A DNA stretch of 64,000 nucleotides from Flammeovirgaceae bacterium 311 (GTDB taxonomy: Bacteria > Bacteroidota > Bacteroidia > Cytophagales > Cyclobacteriaceae). Within the stretch, counting starts at the first letter, position 1. Each line of letters opens with the position of its first letter. The stretch is from assembly GCA_000597885.1 (NCBI GenBank), contig CP004371.1, positions 992,001-1,056,000 of the forward strand, written 5' to 3'. Shown here piece after piece: positions 1 to 9,072 of the stretch. Below the pieces are notes generated by a model. That model ran no database searches and was not told where the DNA came from. It saw only the letters and a program-made list of their open reading frames with translations. Made by a program: the position numbers and the translations under genes.

Positions 1-257
1 TTACCAAACCCTTTTCCCTGGTAAGCGGGATGTATCATATCCCAGGAAATGGGGGCTATACCGTCTTCGGGGAAATAGTTGATACCACCCGAACCTATGA
101 GTTTTCCGCCCTCTTCTACTACAAAGTAATCTTCCAGATAACAATCCAGATATTCTATAAAATCATCCTCTTCAGATTCTGCAAAATATTGGGGAATGTT
201 AAGCTTCAGTAAGGAAATAAGCTCCTGTTTATCGCCGGTGGTATATGGCCTGATCAT
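1..257 (-). CDS. GNAT family N-acetyltransferase, 3' end off the window
   Basis: The gene starts at the ATG whose complement is at 255-257 and runs off the left edge, so about 85 N-terminal residues are visible. The translation opens MIRPYTTGDKQELISLL, an alpha-helical start typical of GNAT enzymes. It then shows an acidic helix, the beta-strand segment YFVVEEGGKLIGSGGI, and ends in WDMIHPAYQGKGFG. The last stretch matches the start of the acetyl-CoA pyrophosphate-binding motif A (Q/R-x-x-G-x-G) of the family. GNAT enzymes transfer an acetyl group from acetyl-CoA to an amine; the substrate cannot be told from this fragment. The protein would be cytosolic, as no signal peptide is seen. Confidence 0.8.
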   Translation of the reverse strand, partial: MIRPYTTGDKQELISLLKLNIPQYFAESEEDDFIEYLDCYLEDYFVVEEGGKLIGSGGINYFPEDGIAPISWDMIHPAYQGKGFG

Positions 258-296
258 ATTACTACTTTATATGCTGCCTAATCTCTGAAATATAAA

Positions 297-572
297 TTAC
301 ATTCTACAAAAAAAGAAAGGTCGGCTTTGTATAATAGTGCTGATTTTCCTGCACCGGAAGCTACTCCGGCGCTTTTGATTGCATGGTTTTCTTTTAAGGA
401 AAGCTACAGCCTTAAAGGAAACCGCTACAGGTGATGGTGCTTTAGCAAGCTCATCCCAAAACTGCTCCTCCGTCTGCATGCTGGCGGCATAAAGCTTCAT
501 TAACTGCGCTATTTTCAGTTTTTTTAAGTGGATAAGCTTATATTGATCAGTAAGTTCCATATCAACAAACAA
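297..572 (-). CDS. Small hypothetical protein, possibly frameshifted
   Basis: This is an unrecognised 91-residue reading frame with a helical, charged N-terminal half (MELTDQYKLIHLKKLKIAQL from the fifth codon) and a composition that turns Arg/Cys-rich and implausible after about residue 58. In the +1 frame from that point the translation reads KENHAIKSAGVASGAGKSAL and continues to a stop near the end of this interval, which looks more protein-like. A one-base indel near 390-400 would join the two parts. The start lies only about 11 bases from the divergent GH2 start, leaving little room for promoters. It could equally be a chance frame. Confidence 0.3.
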   Translation of the reverse strand: MFVDMELTDQYKLIHLKKLKIAQLMKLYAASMQTEEQFWDELAKAPSPVAVSFKAVAFLKRKPCNQKRRSSFRCRKISTIIQSRPFFFCRM

Positions 573-583
573 CAGACCAGAGC

Positions 584-2476
584 ATGTTCCGACTCTTACT
601 ACTGATGGCAGCAGTTATTTGCTGTATGCAACCTTCGCTTGAAGCACAGCAGACAAATGCACCAGCTACCCAACAGGCACAGCAGGCACCCCTGCTCATC
701 AATGCTTTTAACAGGAGCACCCAAAGCCTTAATGGCAGCTGGCAAATAATTGTAGACCCTTTCGACAACGGCTACCTCAACTACCGCCTGCAGCCCTTCG
801 ATGAAATGGACTCGCCAAACAACAACGCCTACTACAGAAATTATAAAACTGACGATAAAAGCCAGCTTGTAGAGTATGACTTTGATGAATCCGAAACCCT
901 GGAGGTGCCCAGTGACTGGAACAGCCAAAATGAAAAGCTTTTTTACTATGAAGGCTCAGTGTGGTACAAAAAATCCTTCGACTTCAGCAAAAAGAATCCT
1001 GCCAACAAGGTATTTCTGCATTTTGGTGCTGTAAATTATAAAGCCGATGTTTATCTCAATGGCGAAAAGCTGGGGGTACACAAAGGTGGCTTTACCCCTT
1101 TTGATTACGACATCACAGACCGGCTGAAAGAGGCAGACAATTTTGTGATACTGCGGGTAAATAATCAGCGCCGTCCGGAAGAGGTACCCACCATTAACAC
1201 CGATTGGTGGAATTATGGCGGTATTACCCGCGATGTAAGCCTGATAGAAGTTCCGCCTACCTACATCAGCGATTATAAGCTGCAGCTCGACCCCAAAAAT
1301 AACACGCAGCTCCTGGGTTATATCCAGCTATCCGGCACAGCGCAGGCAGGAAAGAAAGTTACCCTGAACATACCCGAACTTAAAGTTAAGCAGGAGTTTA
1401 CCACCGATGGAAATGGCAGATCCGCTGTAAATATTAAGCTAAGGCGGGTACAGTACTGGTCGCCGGAGCGTCCAAAGCTATACAACATGCAGCTGAGCAC
1501 AGGAGAAGAAACTGTAGAAGAACGTATAGGTCTCCGTACCCTTACAGTTGCAGGACCAGAGATTTTACTGAACGGCCAGCCGGTTTTTTTAAGGGGTATC
1601 AGCATACACGAAGAAAACCCCCTGAAGGGAGGCAGAGCCCATTCGGAAGAAGATGCCAGATTACTGCTAGGCTGGGCAAAGGAGCTGGGCTGTAATTTTG
1701 TACGGCTGGCCCATTACCCGCATAACGAACATATGCCACGCCTGGCTGATGAAATGGGTCTGATGGTATGGGAAGAAAACCCGGTATACTGGACCATACA
1801 CTGGGAAAACCCTGAGACTTATCGGAATGCAGAAAACCAGCTGACGGAGCTGATCACCCGCGATAAAAACCGTGCTTCGGTTGTGATCTGGTCCATGGCC
1901 AACGAAACCCCCACCAGTGAGCCCCGCCTGCAGTTCTTAAGCCGGCTTGCTGCCAGGGCACGAGAACTGGATGGAACCCGCCTGATCAGCGCTGCCCTGG
2001 AGCAGGAAGTTGGCGAGGGAGATCCCAACAGCCGCACCATTAACGACCCATTTGCCGAGCATGTAGACGTGCTAAGCTTCAACCAGTACATTGGCTGGTA
2101 TGAAGGAATGCCTGATAAAACCCAGCAGATCAAATGGGTAATAGAGCAAAATAAACCTGTAATTATTTCTGAATTTGGAGCAGGTGCCAAGCAGGGCTTA
2201 CATGGTGAGCGGACTGAACGCTTTACCGAAGAGTTTCAGGAAGACCTTTACCGCCAGACCCTGGCCATGCTGGAAAAAATCCCCCAGCTGCGCGGCATCG
2301 CCCCCTGGATACTGGTAGACTTCCGCTCTCCCCGCCGTGCACTGCCTGGTATACAGGATGGCTGGAACCGGAAGGGTTTGATCGGCAGCAACGGTGAGAA
2401 GAAGAAGGCCTTTTCAGTGCTTAGGCAGTACTACGATCAAAAAAAGGAAAACTTTGCCCGCACCGGTCAGAAATAA
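584..2476 (+). CDS. Secreted glycoside hydrolase family 2 (beta-glucuronidase/beta-galactosidase-like)
   Basis: A 630-residue exported GH2 enzyme. Residues 1-22 form a signal peptide (LLLLMAAVICC core). A jelly-roll sugar-binding domain follows (about 45-220, with WYKKSFDF and HFGAVNYKADVYLNGEKLG), then an immunoglobulin-like domain (about 225-325) and a TIM barrel (about 330-620). Family signatures are GISIHEENP, the acid/base Glu in VIWSMANET near residue 440 and the nucleophile Glu in VIISEFGAGA near residue 530. GH2 enzymes release beta-linked galactose, glucuronate or mannose from glycans with retention. The order and motifs resemble beta-glucuronidases more than long LacZ enzymes, but the exact sugar is unknown. 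It stands alone, about 30 kb from the PUL in this window. Confidence 0.9.
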   Translation: MFRLLLLMAAVICCMQPSLEAQQTNAPATQQAQQAPLLINAFNRSTQSLNGSWQIIVDPFDNGYLNYRLQPFDEMDSPNNNAYYRNYKTDDKSQLVEYDFDESETLEVPSDWNSQNEKLFYYEGSVWYKKSFDFSKKNPANKVFLHFGAVNYKADVYLNGEKLGVHKGGFTPFDYDITDRLKEADNFVILRVNNQRRPEEVPTINTDWWNYGGITRDVSLIEVPPTYISDYKLQLDPKNNTQLLGYIQLSGTAQAGKKVTLNIPELKVKQEFTTDGNGRSAVNIKLRRVQYWSPERPKLYNMQLSTGEETVEERIGLRTLTVAGPEILLNGQPVFLRGISIHEENPLKGGRAHSEEDARLLLGWAKELGCNFVRLAHYPHNEHMPRLADEMGLMVWEENPVYWTIHWENPETYRNAENQLTELITRDKNRASVVIWSMANETPTSEPRLQFLSRLAARARELDGTRLISAALEQEVGEGDPNSRTINDPFAEHVDVLSFNQYIGWYEGMPDKTQQIKWVIEQNKPVIISEFGAGAKQGLHGERTERFTEEFQEDLYRQTLAMLEKIPQLRGIAPWILVDFRSPRRALPGIQDGWNRKGLIGSNGEKKKAFSVLRQYYDQKKENFARTGQK

Positions 2477-2673
2477 AAGGGTTAATACCTGATAAAAAAA
2501 AGCAGACTTACCACTACAATCAGCAAAATGCACTCTTCCGGGTGCATTTTGCCATTATGCCCAAGGCTAATCTGATATCAGTTGCTAGCAGAAAAAACTT
2601 AGAATAATTTAAATATTGTTATATTCAAAGCAATTAACACTTTCCTATACAAAAGCTGTTTTTGCTTACCAAC

Positions 2674-3174
2674 ATGAAAGCCGTAAAGACCTTTGCTTTT
2701 CTGATCTGCCTTCTTTCCTGCTCTACCCTTTTTGCACAAAGATCAGGCAATGCAGAGCAGATGGAGGTACTAAAAACCTTCAATCTGTTTTTTGAAGCCA
2801 TGCGGGCCAGGGATACGCTGGCTGTTAAAGACTTACTGCTGCACCCTCATGAAAGCAACCATTTTTTTCAGCAATCCGGATTCTCTGAAAAAGGAAACTG
2901 GGCCAGTAGCGCGTCAGTAGGAGGTTTCCTGAAGGACCTTAGCATAGCAGACCCACAGACGTCCAGGTGCAACTACGACTTCAAGGATTGCTCTATTGAA
3001 GTATTTGATAAATACGCCATCCTGTCTGTAAAATTTAAATGCTTTCAGGGGGAAAGCCAGCTGGCCAACTGCGGAAAATATACCGTCAGACTCTTGAAAA
3101 CAGATCAATGGAAATTGGAACAGGTATACCGCTACGTGCTCACTGACAGGTGTGCAGAAGTAGGTATCAACTAG
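2674..3174 (+). CDS. Exported NTF2-like (SnoaL/DUF4440-type) protein
   Basis: A protein of about 166 residues with a signal peptide (MKAVKTFAFLICLLSCSTLFAQ). An upstream in-frame TTG at 2662 exists, but the ATG at 2674 begins directly at the signal peptide and is preferred. The mature part starts with a long amphipathic helix (EQMEVLKTFNLFFEAMRARD) that typically opens the cone-shaped NTF2-like fold. Beta strands follow, ending in LKTDQWKLEQVYRYVL, the usual strand-Trp-strand ending of DUF4440-like domains. Such domains bind small ligands or act as periplasmic accessory proteins; no catalytic residues can be assigned. It ends two bases before the convergent CDGSH gene. Confidence 0.65.
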   Translation: MKAVKTFAFLICLLSCSTLFAQRSGNAEQMEVLKTFNLFFEAMRARDTLAVKDLLLHPHESNHFFQQSGFSEKGNWASSASVGGFLKDLSIADPQTSRCNYDFKDCSIEVFDKYAILSVKFKCFQGESQLANCGKYTVRLLKTDQWKLEQVYRYVLTDRCAEVGIN

Positions 3175-3176
3175 GA

Positions 3177-3398
3177 TTACTTCTTTGGCGGCAGGTCAAA
3201 GGCTTCTGCCTCATGTTCCAGATGGCCTTTGTGAGATCCATCACAAAAAGGCTTGTTCCCGGACAGACCACAACGGCAGAGCGAAACCAGGGTTCTGCCT
3301 CCCAGTCCATAGGGATTCCCGTTTTTATCGACCATTTCAAAGTCACCTTCTACCCTTAATGATCCATTGCTGTTTACTGTAATTTTTGTAGTTGCCAT
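3177..3398 (-). CDS. CDGSH iron-sulfur domain protein
   Basis: A 73-residue cytosolic protein carrying the full CDGSH signature [16 protein letters not shown] near residues 42-57. Three cysteines and one histidine bind a redox-active 2Fe-2S cluster (mitoNEET-type zf-CDGSH family). Bacterial single-domain members are small, as here. They are thought to act in electron transfer or iron/redox handling, but their partners are mostly unknown. A short N-terminal beta region precedes the motif ([20 protein letters not shown]). It converges on the NTF2-like gene with two bases between the stop codons. Confidence 0.93.
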   Translation of the reverse strand: MATTKITVNSNGSLRVEGDFEMVDKNGNPYGLGGRTLVSLCRCGLSGNKPFCDGSHKGHLEHEAEAFDLPPKK

Positions 3399-3660
3399 GC
3401 CAGATATATGTATGATTCCTGTGATTAAAATAAGAATCCCCCACTGATTGTTTCAGATGCGATGGTAGTAAAATCCATACAGGCTGCCTGAGGTGAAAAT
3501 CCTCCTCTCCTAACATTACCCTCTTTACCCTGATAAAACAACAGCGCAGGATTTACCGAAAAGCTTAGAAATACTGGTCCTGTTTGCCTGTTTCTGTTTA
3601 TTTTTACCTGTTAAATAAGATTTATATTGTGCTACCAGCTGCCTAAACCATACCTGCCTT

Positions 3661-4491
3661 ATGAATTACATTATCTGGGATCCCAATAGTATTATAGTAA
3701 ATCTGGGATTTTTTGCGCTTAGGTGGTACTCACTGATGTTCGCCATTGGTTTTGGCCTTAGCTATCTTATGCTCCTGAAGCTTTTTGCCCGGGATGGTGT
3801 GCCTCAGGACAAGCTCGATAAACTGGTGATCTATGTGGTGCTGGCCACCATTATTGGTGCACGCCTGGGGCACTGCCTGTTCTATGATTTTGAATACTAC
3901 TCCCGGCACATCAGCGAGATATTTTTGCCCTTCACCTTTGAGCCTCACTTTCAGTTTGTAGGATTTATGGGCCTGGCCAGTCATGGTGCAATCATTGGTA
4001 TACTGGGCGCTGTAATGCTCTATTCTTACCTGCAAAAGATTCCGCTTTTCTGGTTGCTGGATAAACTGGCACTGGTTAGTCCGCTGGTGTGCGGGCTTAT
4101 CCGCATTGGCAATCTGCTTAACTCCGAAATAGTGGGCACCCCTACCACTGCCCCCTGGGCTTTTATATTTACACAGCTGGATGGTATACCAAGGCACCCC
4201 AGCCAGCTTTACGAAGCGCTGGCCTACCTAAGTGTTTTTGTCTTTATCAATATCCTGTACAGAAAGTCTCATAAGCAGCAGGGTTTTATTTTTGGGGTAT
4301 TCCTCACACTAATGTTCCTGGCAAGGTTCACAGTTGAATTCTTCAAGGAAGATCAGTCGGCCTTTGAGGCAGGCATGCTGATCAATATGGGCCAGGTATT
4401 GAGTATTCCTTTTATAATAATAGGCCTGATACTCATCATGATGAAAAGAAAAACAAGATTTACAAGTAATTCCCCGGATCTGGCTGCTTAA
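3661..4491 (+). CDS. lgt: Prolipoprotein diacylglyceryl transferase
   Basis: A 276-residue polytopic inner-membrane enzyme that transfers diacylglycerol from phosphatidylglycerol to the lipobox cysteine of prolipoproteins, the first step of lipoprotein maturation. Family signatures in order are RWYSLMFAIGF (TM1), GARLGHCLFYD, GLASHGAIIG (the Lgt signature region with the essential His), RIGNLLNSEIVG (Lgt signature with the essential Arg and Asn) and PRHPSQLYEA. About seven hydrophobic segments are visible. Length is normal for the family. It acts on the many lipoproteins predicted in this window. A strong terminator follows directly, so it appears to be the last or only gene of its transcript. 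Confidence 0.97.
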   Translation: MNYIIWDPNSIIVNLGFFALRWYSLMFAIGFGLSYLMLLKLFARDGVPQDKLDKLVIYVVLATIIGARLGHCLFYDFEYYSRHISEIFLPFTFEPHFQFVGFMGLASHGAIIGILGAVMLYSYLQKIPLFWLLDKLALVSPLVCGLIRIGNLLNSEIVGTPTTAPWAFIFTQLDGIPRHPSQLYEALAYLSVFVFINILYRKSHKQQGFIFGVFLTLMFLARFTVEFFKEDQSAFEAGMLINMGQVLSIPFIIIGLILIMMKRKTRFTSNSPDLAA

Positions 4492-4522
4492 ACAAGATAG
4501 GTTTGGCAGAACGATACATTAC

Positions 4523-4556
4523 CCCCGGCTCTCAGTTACGAGGCCGGGGTTTTTTA
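4523..4556 (+). terminator. Rho-independent terminator of lgt
   Basis: A GC-rich stem (CCCCGGC at 4523-4529 pairing with GCCGGGG at 4543-4549) with a 13-base loop is followed by a run of seven T residues. It lies 32 bases after the lgt stop codon. Confidence 0.9.
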
Positions 4557-4991
4557 TAAATGACGGTTAGCTGCGACGGCGGTTGCTTCAATGACTGGCA
4601 AGGTTAATGTTGTACCGGACTGCCGCCCCCCCCTTCATCGATGTTGCCTTTCTCATTTCTCCTTTACAGGAAAGCTTTACTACAGCCACCTGCGCCTGCT
4701 GCTGCAGAAGGAGCCATCTGAAATTTCATGTAAGAAAATAGCCTGGCCGTTCTATAAGTTTGTCAGGACATTCATTTAAATACCTGAATGAACCCGTTGA
4801 TATACAGCAGCCTGGGGGATTCAGCTGCCTGTACAGCTGTTTACAGGCAGTAACAAACACTATTTTTTCTTGTAAGATATACAGTAAAATTTGTAATATT
4901 CCAAAAAGTGTAATTATCTTTATGAAAATTATTCCTCTTCTATGAATAAGAAAAATCTCTCCACTTTTTCAGCCATTAAATACCATAGCTT
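4557..4991. other. Intergenic stretch without a supported gene
   Basis: Short open frames occur on the + strand but have atypical composition (Cys, His and Pro-rich) and no recognisable start context or domain. The last 130 bases are AT-rich and probably hold the promoter of the radical-SAM-like gene. No RNA gene or repeat was recognised. Confidence 0.5.
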
Positions 4992-6221
4992 ATGTTAAAC
5001 AGTACCTATCCTGCTACTGCAGAAGAAAAGCATTGGCTGAATAATTCAGAACCCGCCGTGATTGCATTAGAAATAGGAAAGAAGCACCCTGCTCCTGCAG
5101 AGAGAACTTCTACTATTATCTATGATAAAAAGCAGTTATCGAGGGTAATGCTACGCAGACGGTTCAATGTATGGACCCTGGCCCTGAAGCAGACAAAAAA
5201 TCCCTTCGAGGCCTACAGCATCATTCAAAGCATTCAGGGGCTTACAGATTTTAACCTGGGTAAACCGGTAAAAAAACTGGTAGAAGTAGATGGTAAATAT
5301 CATACCATGCCAGGTAGTCCTGCCTGGCCTTCCAGCTCATTCGATCAGTACATCTTTACAGAACTGAACCGCCTGAACAAGATAAAGGAGCACAAAGCCG
5401 CCCTGAGGAGCATGTTCCTGGCTGTTACAGACAAAAATGCTGCAGCTGCAGATCTTCAGCAAAAAGGCAAATCTGGCCAGAAAGACTGCCTAAGCCTGGA
5501 GCAGTTAAAAACAATTGTACAAAAGCTCCAGGAAGAAGGCGTAATGCAGATACAGCTTGGTGGTGGTGAACCCCTGCTGCGCTTTGATGAAATTCTTGAA
5601 CTTTTAACTTCTGCCAGAAAGGGTACAGACTTCTGGCTTACCACCTCCGGCCAGGGTTTGAACCAGGAAAAAGCAAATGCCCTGAAAGAAGCAGGTCTGG
5701 TAGGCGTTTCCCTGAACCTGGACCATTTCGATCCGGATAAATACAACACCCAGAGAGGCTATAAACATGCTTACGGATGGGTTTTGAAAGCAGCAGAATG
5801 TATACGTAAGGCAAAGCTGGTGCTGTGCCTGAACCTGAATGCTACCAAAGGCTTTGTTACAGAAGAAAATCTGTATAAGTATGCCAGACTGGCAAAAAAG
5901 ATTGGAGTCTCTTTTATCAATATAATTGACCCCCAAACCTCCCTGCAGTCACAGCAAAGGGAGGAACAACTAAGCGTGGAACAACAAAAAGTACTGGAGA
6001 CCTTTGTAGAAACCATGAACTACGAGGAAACTTATCTTGACTGGCCCCTTGTGAATTATCATTGCAGCAAACAGCAACATACAGCAGCTGGTGCCGGTCT
6101 CAGCGACAGCTTTTTGTATATCGACGCCAAAGGAGACATCCATGCAGGTTTTAATGCTAAAAAGAAGGTAGGAAACGTTTTGAACGACAGGTTACCACTT
6201 TCACTTTCTAAATTTAAATAG
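4992..6221 (+). CDS. Degenerate radical-SAM-fold protein lacking the 4Fe-4S cysteines
   Basis: A 409-residue protein whose centre aligns with the radical SAM/SPASM fold. AALRSMFLAVTDK is the first strand, QIQLGGGEPLLRFDEIL is the SAM-binding GGEP motif, and LTTSGQG, GVSLNLDHFDPDKYN and LVLCLNLNATK are later barrel strands. Where active enzymes carry CxxxCxxC after strand one, this protein reads TDKNAAAADLQQ with no cysteine. The C-terminal segment that normally holds SPASM cysteines reads DIHAGFNAKKKVGNVL, also without them. The reading frame is intact, so it looks like a conserved pseudoenzyme rather than a decaying gene. It probably binds a substrate or partner but cannot assemble the cluster. 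It is followed by its own terminator. Confidence 0.7.
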   Translation: MLNSTYPATAEEKHWLNNSEPAVIALEIGKKHPAPAERTSTIIYDKKQLSRVMLRRRFNVWTLALKQTKNPFEAYSIIQSIQGLTDFNLGKPVKKLVEVDGKYHTMPGSPAWPSSSFDQYIFTELNRLNKIKEHKAALRSMFLAVTDKNAAAADLQQKGKSGQKDCLSLEQLKTIVQKLQEEGVMQIQLGGGEPLLRFDEILELLTSARKGTDFWLTTSGQGLNQEKANALKEAGLVGVSLNLDHFDPDKYNTQRGYKHAYGWVLKAAECIRKAKLVLCLNLNATKGFVTEENLYKYARLAKKIGVSFINIIDPQTSLQSQQREEQLSVEQQKVLETFVETMNYEETYLDWPLVNYHCSKQQHTAAGAGLSDSFLYIDAKGDIHAGFNAKKKVGNVLNDRLPLSLSKFK

Positions 6222-6305
6222 CTTGTACTAATATCAGCATGCCCTGCTGTACAAAGGCTGTCTGCTAAATGGTCTCTCTATCGTTACAAAACCTAACAGT
6301 ACAGG

Positions 6306-6335
6306 ATGCCTGATTTAATAATCAGGCATTTTTTT
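6306..6335 (+). terminator. Rho-independent terminator
   Basis: A 10-bp stem (ATGCCTGATT at 6306-6315, AATCAGGCAT at 6320-6329) has a 4-base loop and a T run to 6335. It lies 85 bases after the stop codon of the radical-SAM-like gene. Confidence 0.88.
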
Positions 6336-6434
6336 GTATTTTTCTGCTGCACACCTGATCATTTACTGCACAAATACCTGCTTTATTGATTTTTTGATAA
6401 GAAAATCAGAGATTATTCCATTTAAACAACAAGC

Positions 6435-7946
6435 ATGCTACAGGCTGGCACAAAGAAACCATCTTTTCCGCTCCGTAAATATTTACGACTGATCCTGGGA
6501 CCCCTGCTTTACAGCCTGATATTGCTCATTGATTCACCCGCAGGCATGACGCCCGAAGCCCGTAGTATGTTGGCCTGCACCCTCTGGGTTGCCAGCTGGT
6601 GGATTACAGAACCAATTCCCATACCAGCCACTTCCCTGCTCCCCATTGTGCTGTTCCCCCTTAGCGGAGCACTTAGTCTTGAAAGCACTACTGCCGCCTA
6701 CGGAAACCCGGTGATCTTCCTGTTTTTGGGTGGGTTTATAGTTGCCCTGGCCATGGAAGCCTGGAACCTGCACAAGCGTATTGCCCTGAATATTATACTG
6801 GCCGTTGGCACTAACCAGCAGCAGATTGTGCTGGGCTTTATGGCCGCAACGGGTTTTCTGTCCATGTGGATCTCTAACACCGCTACTGCCCTGATGATGC
6901 TGCCCATTGGCGTGGCGCTGGTGGTGCAGCTTACTGCTTTTAGTGGTGAGGGCACCTTGGGTAAAAAGAACAACTTTGGAAAAGCGCTGATGCTGGGAAT
7001 AGCTTATGCTGCATCTATTGGCGGAATGGGTACCCTGATCGGTACACCCGGTAATGCAATTTTTGCGGCAATTGTAAAAGAGTTGTACGGGCAGGAAATT
7101 TCTTTTGTAGGCTGGTTTGTGCTGGGTGCGCCCCTAGCATGCCTGCTTGTGTTTATGTGCTGGCTGCTGCTAACTAAAATCTCCTTTCCCCTTAGTGCTT
7201 CCGGTAAAAGTGGCGAAGCAGAAATACGGCAGCAGCTTAAACAGTTAGGGCCTATGCGGGCAGAAGAAAAATGGGTGGTAGGGGTATTTGTATTCGCTGC
7301 ACTTGCCTGGATTACGCGTATATTTTTACTCAACCGTATTTTTCCTGCCCTGGATGACAGCATGATCGCCATTGCGGCAAGTGTGCTTCTCTTCATCATA
7401 CCTTCCCCATCTTCGGGCTACCGCTCCGGGCTGCTCACCTGGCAGATAGCAGCTAAATTGCCCTGGGGCATCCTGCTGCTGTTTGGCGCCGGCCTGGCAA
7501 TTGCAGCAGGCTTCAAGGTTTCAGGCCTCGCTGCCTATATCGGGGAGCAAATGTCGCTGGCGCAGGGCTTATCCCTGCTGCTGTTTCTGCTTTCCATCGT
7601 AGCCATCATCAATTTTTTAACTGAAATTACCTCTAACGTTGCTACCGCCACCATGATGCTCCCCATCCTGGCCTCCCTTTCAGAGGCTATTGGTGTGCAC
7701 CCCTACGGCCCCATGGTTGCGGCCTGCCTGGCATCTTCCTGTGCCTTTATGCTTCCTGTAGCCACACCGCCAAATGCCGTTGTGTTTGGTTTTGGCTATA
7801 TTGAAATGAAAGACATGGTAAAAACTGGTTTCTGGCTTAACCTGATTTGTATTGCAGTAATAACAATTTATCTCTACTATCTGCTACCGCTGCTTTGGGA
7901 AATTGACCTGGAGCGCCTGCCTGAATGGGTCATTCTTCATCCTTGA
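6435..7946 (+). CDS. DASS/SLC13 family sodium-coupled anion transporter
   Basis: A 503-residue inner-membrane transporter of the divalent-anion:Na+ symporter family, which imports di- and tricarboxylates (succinate, citrate) or sulfate with sodium. About a dozen hydrophobic segments are visible. The two inverted-repeat signature motifs are present: SNTATALMMLPI near residues 154-165 and TSNVATATMMLPIL near residues 397-410. These SNT-type loops hold sodium and the carboxylate. The opening ITEPIPIPATSLLPIVLFPL is also typical. Length is normal. The substrate cannot be settled from sequence alone. It stands as a single gene between two intergenic gaps. Confidence 0.92.
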   Translation: MLQAGTKKPSFPLRKYLRLILGPLLYSLILLIDSPAGMTPEARSMLACTLWVASWWITEPIPIPATSLLPIVLFPLSGALSLESTTAAYGNPVIFLFLGGFIVALAMEAWNLHKRIALNIILAVGTNQQQIVLGFMAATGFLSMWISNTATALMMLPIGVALVVQLTAFSGEGTLGKKNNFGKALMLGIAYAASIGGMGTLIGTPGNAIFAAIVKELYGQEISFVGWFVLGAPLACLLVFMCWLLLTKISFPLSASGKSGEAEIRQQLKQLGPMRAEEKWVVGVFVFAALAWITRIFLLNRIFPALDDSMIAIAASVLLFIIPSPSSGYRSGLLTWQIAAKLPWGILLLFGAGLAIAAGFKVSGLAAYIGEQMSLAQGLSLLLFLLSIVAIINFLTEITSNVATATMMLPILASLSEAIGVHPYGPMVAACLASSCAFMLPVATPPNAVVFGFGYIEMKDMVKTGFWLNLICIAVITIYLYYLLPLLWEIDLERLPEWVILHP

Positions 7947-8067
7947 AACCTGCCGCTGCCTCATGCCCTGCAACTAGGTGTTTTAATCATGAACTAGTAA
8001 ATTGTGAGGCATGCCTTTGCCTCTTATCAGCTCTTACTTTATCTTGTAAAAAACTCTGCCATACCCC

Positions 8068-8847
8068 ATGATAAAACTCTTTTCTCCTGCCCTGTCCCTG
8101 CTTTTATGTGTTGGCCTTTTCAGTGCCTGCACTAACACCAGCACCGACCTTAATTCTGATTCCACTGCCAGTACCACTCCTTTGGATAATCCAGATGCCG
8201 CTGTACTGGTATTTTCCAAAACTGATGGCTTTTACCACAAATCCATCCCTGCAGGCCAGGCAGCCATTCATAAGCTGGGCCTGGAAAATGGTTTTTTGGT
8301 AGACACCACAAAGAACGCAGCTTATTTTACCGCCGACAGCCTTAGCAAATACAAGGCTGTGGTATTCCTGAATACTACAAAAGATGTATTAGACAGTAAT
8401 CAGCAAACAGCCTTTCAGGAATATATTCGTGGCGGTGGCGGATTTGTGGGCATCCATTCAGCTACCGATACAGAATATGATTGGCCCTGGTATAATCAGC
8501 TGGTAGGGGCTTACTTCGAGCATCATCCTGAAAATCAGGAAGCCAGGATACTGGTAACAGATAAAAGCCACCCCTCTACCACCATGCTGCCAGATACTCT
8601 GGTGCGTTTTGACGAGTGGTATAATTTCAGGGACATACAGCCTCATATAAATGTACTGGCTTACCTGGATGAAACCTCTTATAAAGGCGGAACCAATGGC
8701 GAAAACCACCCTTACGCCTGGCATCATGAGTTCGAAGGTGGACGGGCTTTCTACACAGCCGGTGGCCACACCATAGAAAGCTACAGCGACCCCCTCTTCC
8801 TGCAGCACATTTTAGGTGGCATCCGTTATGCCATGGGCCAGGAGTAA
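8068..8847 (+). CDS. ThuA-like domain lipoprotein
   Basis: A 259-residue exported lipoprotein with a lipobox at LFSAC (Cys near residue 21) and a Ser/Thr-rich linker. One ThuA-like (class I glutamine amidotransferase-like) domain covers about residues 45-258. Recognisable segments are AVLVFSKTDGFYHKSI, YKAVVFLNTTKDVL, YIRGGGGFVGIHSATDTEYDWPWY, HPYAWHHEFEGGRAFYTAGGHT and HILGGIRYAMG, the canonical end of the family. ThuA domains occur in sugar-metabolism clusters of Bacteroidota; their reaction is not firmly known. The lipobox implies attachment to a membrane facing the periplasm or the surface. A terminator follows within 65 bases. Confidence 0.9.
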   Translation: MIKLFSPALSLLLCVGLFSACTNTSTDLNSDSTASTTPLDNPDAAVLVFSKTDGFYHKSIPAGQAAIHKLGLENGFLVDTTKNAAYFTADSLSKYKAVVFLNTTKDVLDSNQQTAFQEYIRGGGGFVGIHSATDTEYDWPWYNQLVGAYFEHHPENQEARILVTDKSHPSTTMLPDTLVRFDEWYNFRDIQPHINVLAYLDETSYKGGTNGENHPYAWHHEFEGGRAFYTAGGHTIESYSDPLFLQHILGGIRYAMGQE

Positions 8848-8910
8848 ATGCACCCTTCTATCCTCAAATAGATATTAGCTAAAGGTCTTAAACCTTTAAA
8901 CCCCTTATTT

Positions 8911-8943
8911 AAAAAGCCCCGGGAAACATTTCCGGGGCTTTTT
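8911..8943. terminator. Rho-independent terminator, bidirectional shape
   Basis: AAAAAGCCCCGG (8911-8922) pairs with CCGGGGCTTTTT (8932-8943) around a 9-base loop. A and T tracts on both arms would let it work in either direction; here it ends the ThuA gene. Confidence 0.88.
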
Positions 8944-9072
8944 AACTATATGCTTATTATTAACCCTAATGCTGAAACAGGCAGGCAGCACAAAAGAGTT
9001 ATACCTGCAACACCCCTGAAATAACGACAGTTATTAAAAGCACAATACAACAAGCCTTAGCATTTATACCTA

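Noticed and set aside
4591-4945. Short + strand open frames after lgt
   Set aside because: No start context, odd composition and position behind a terminator; no similarity to known small proteins.
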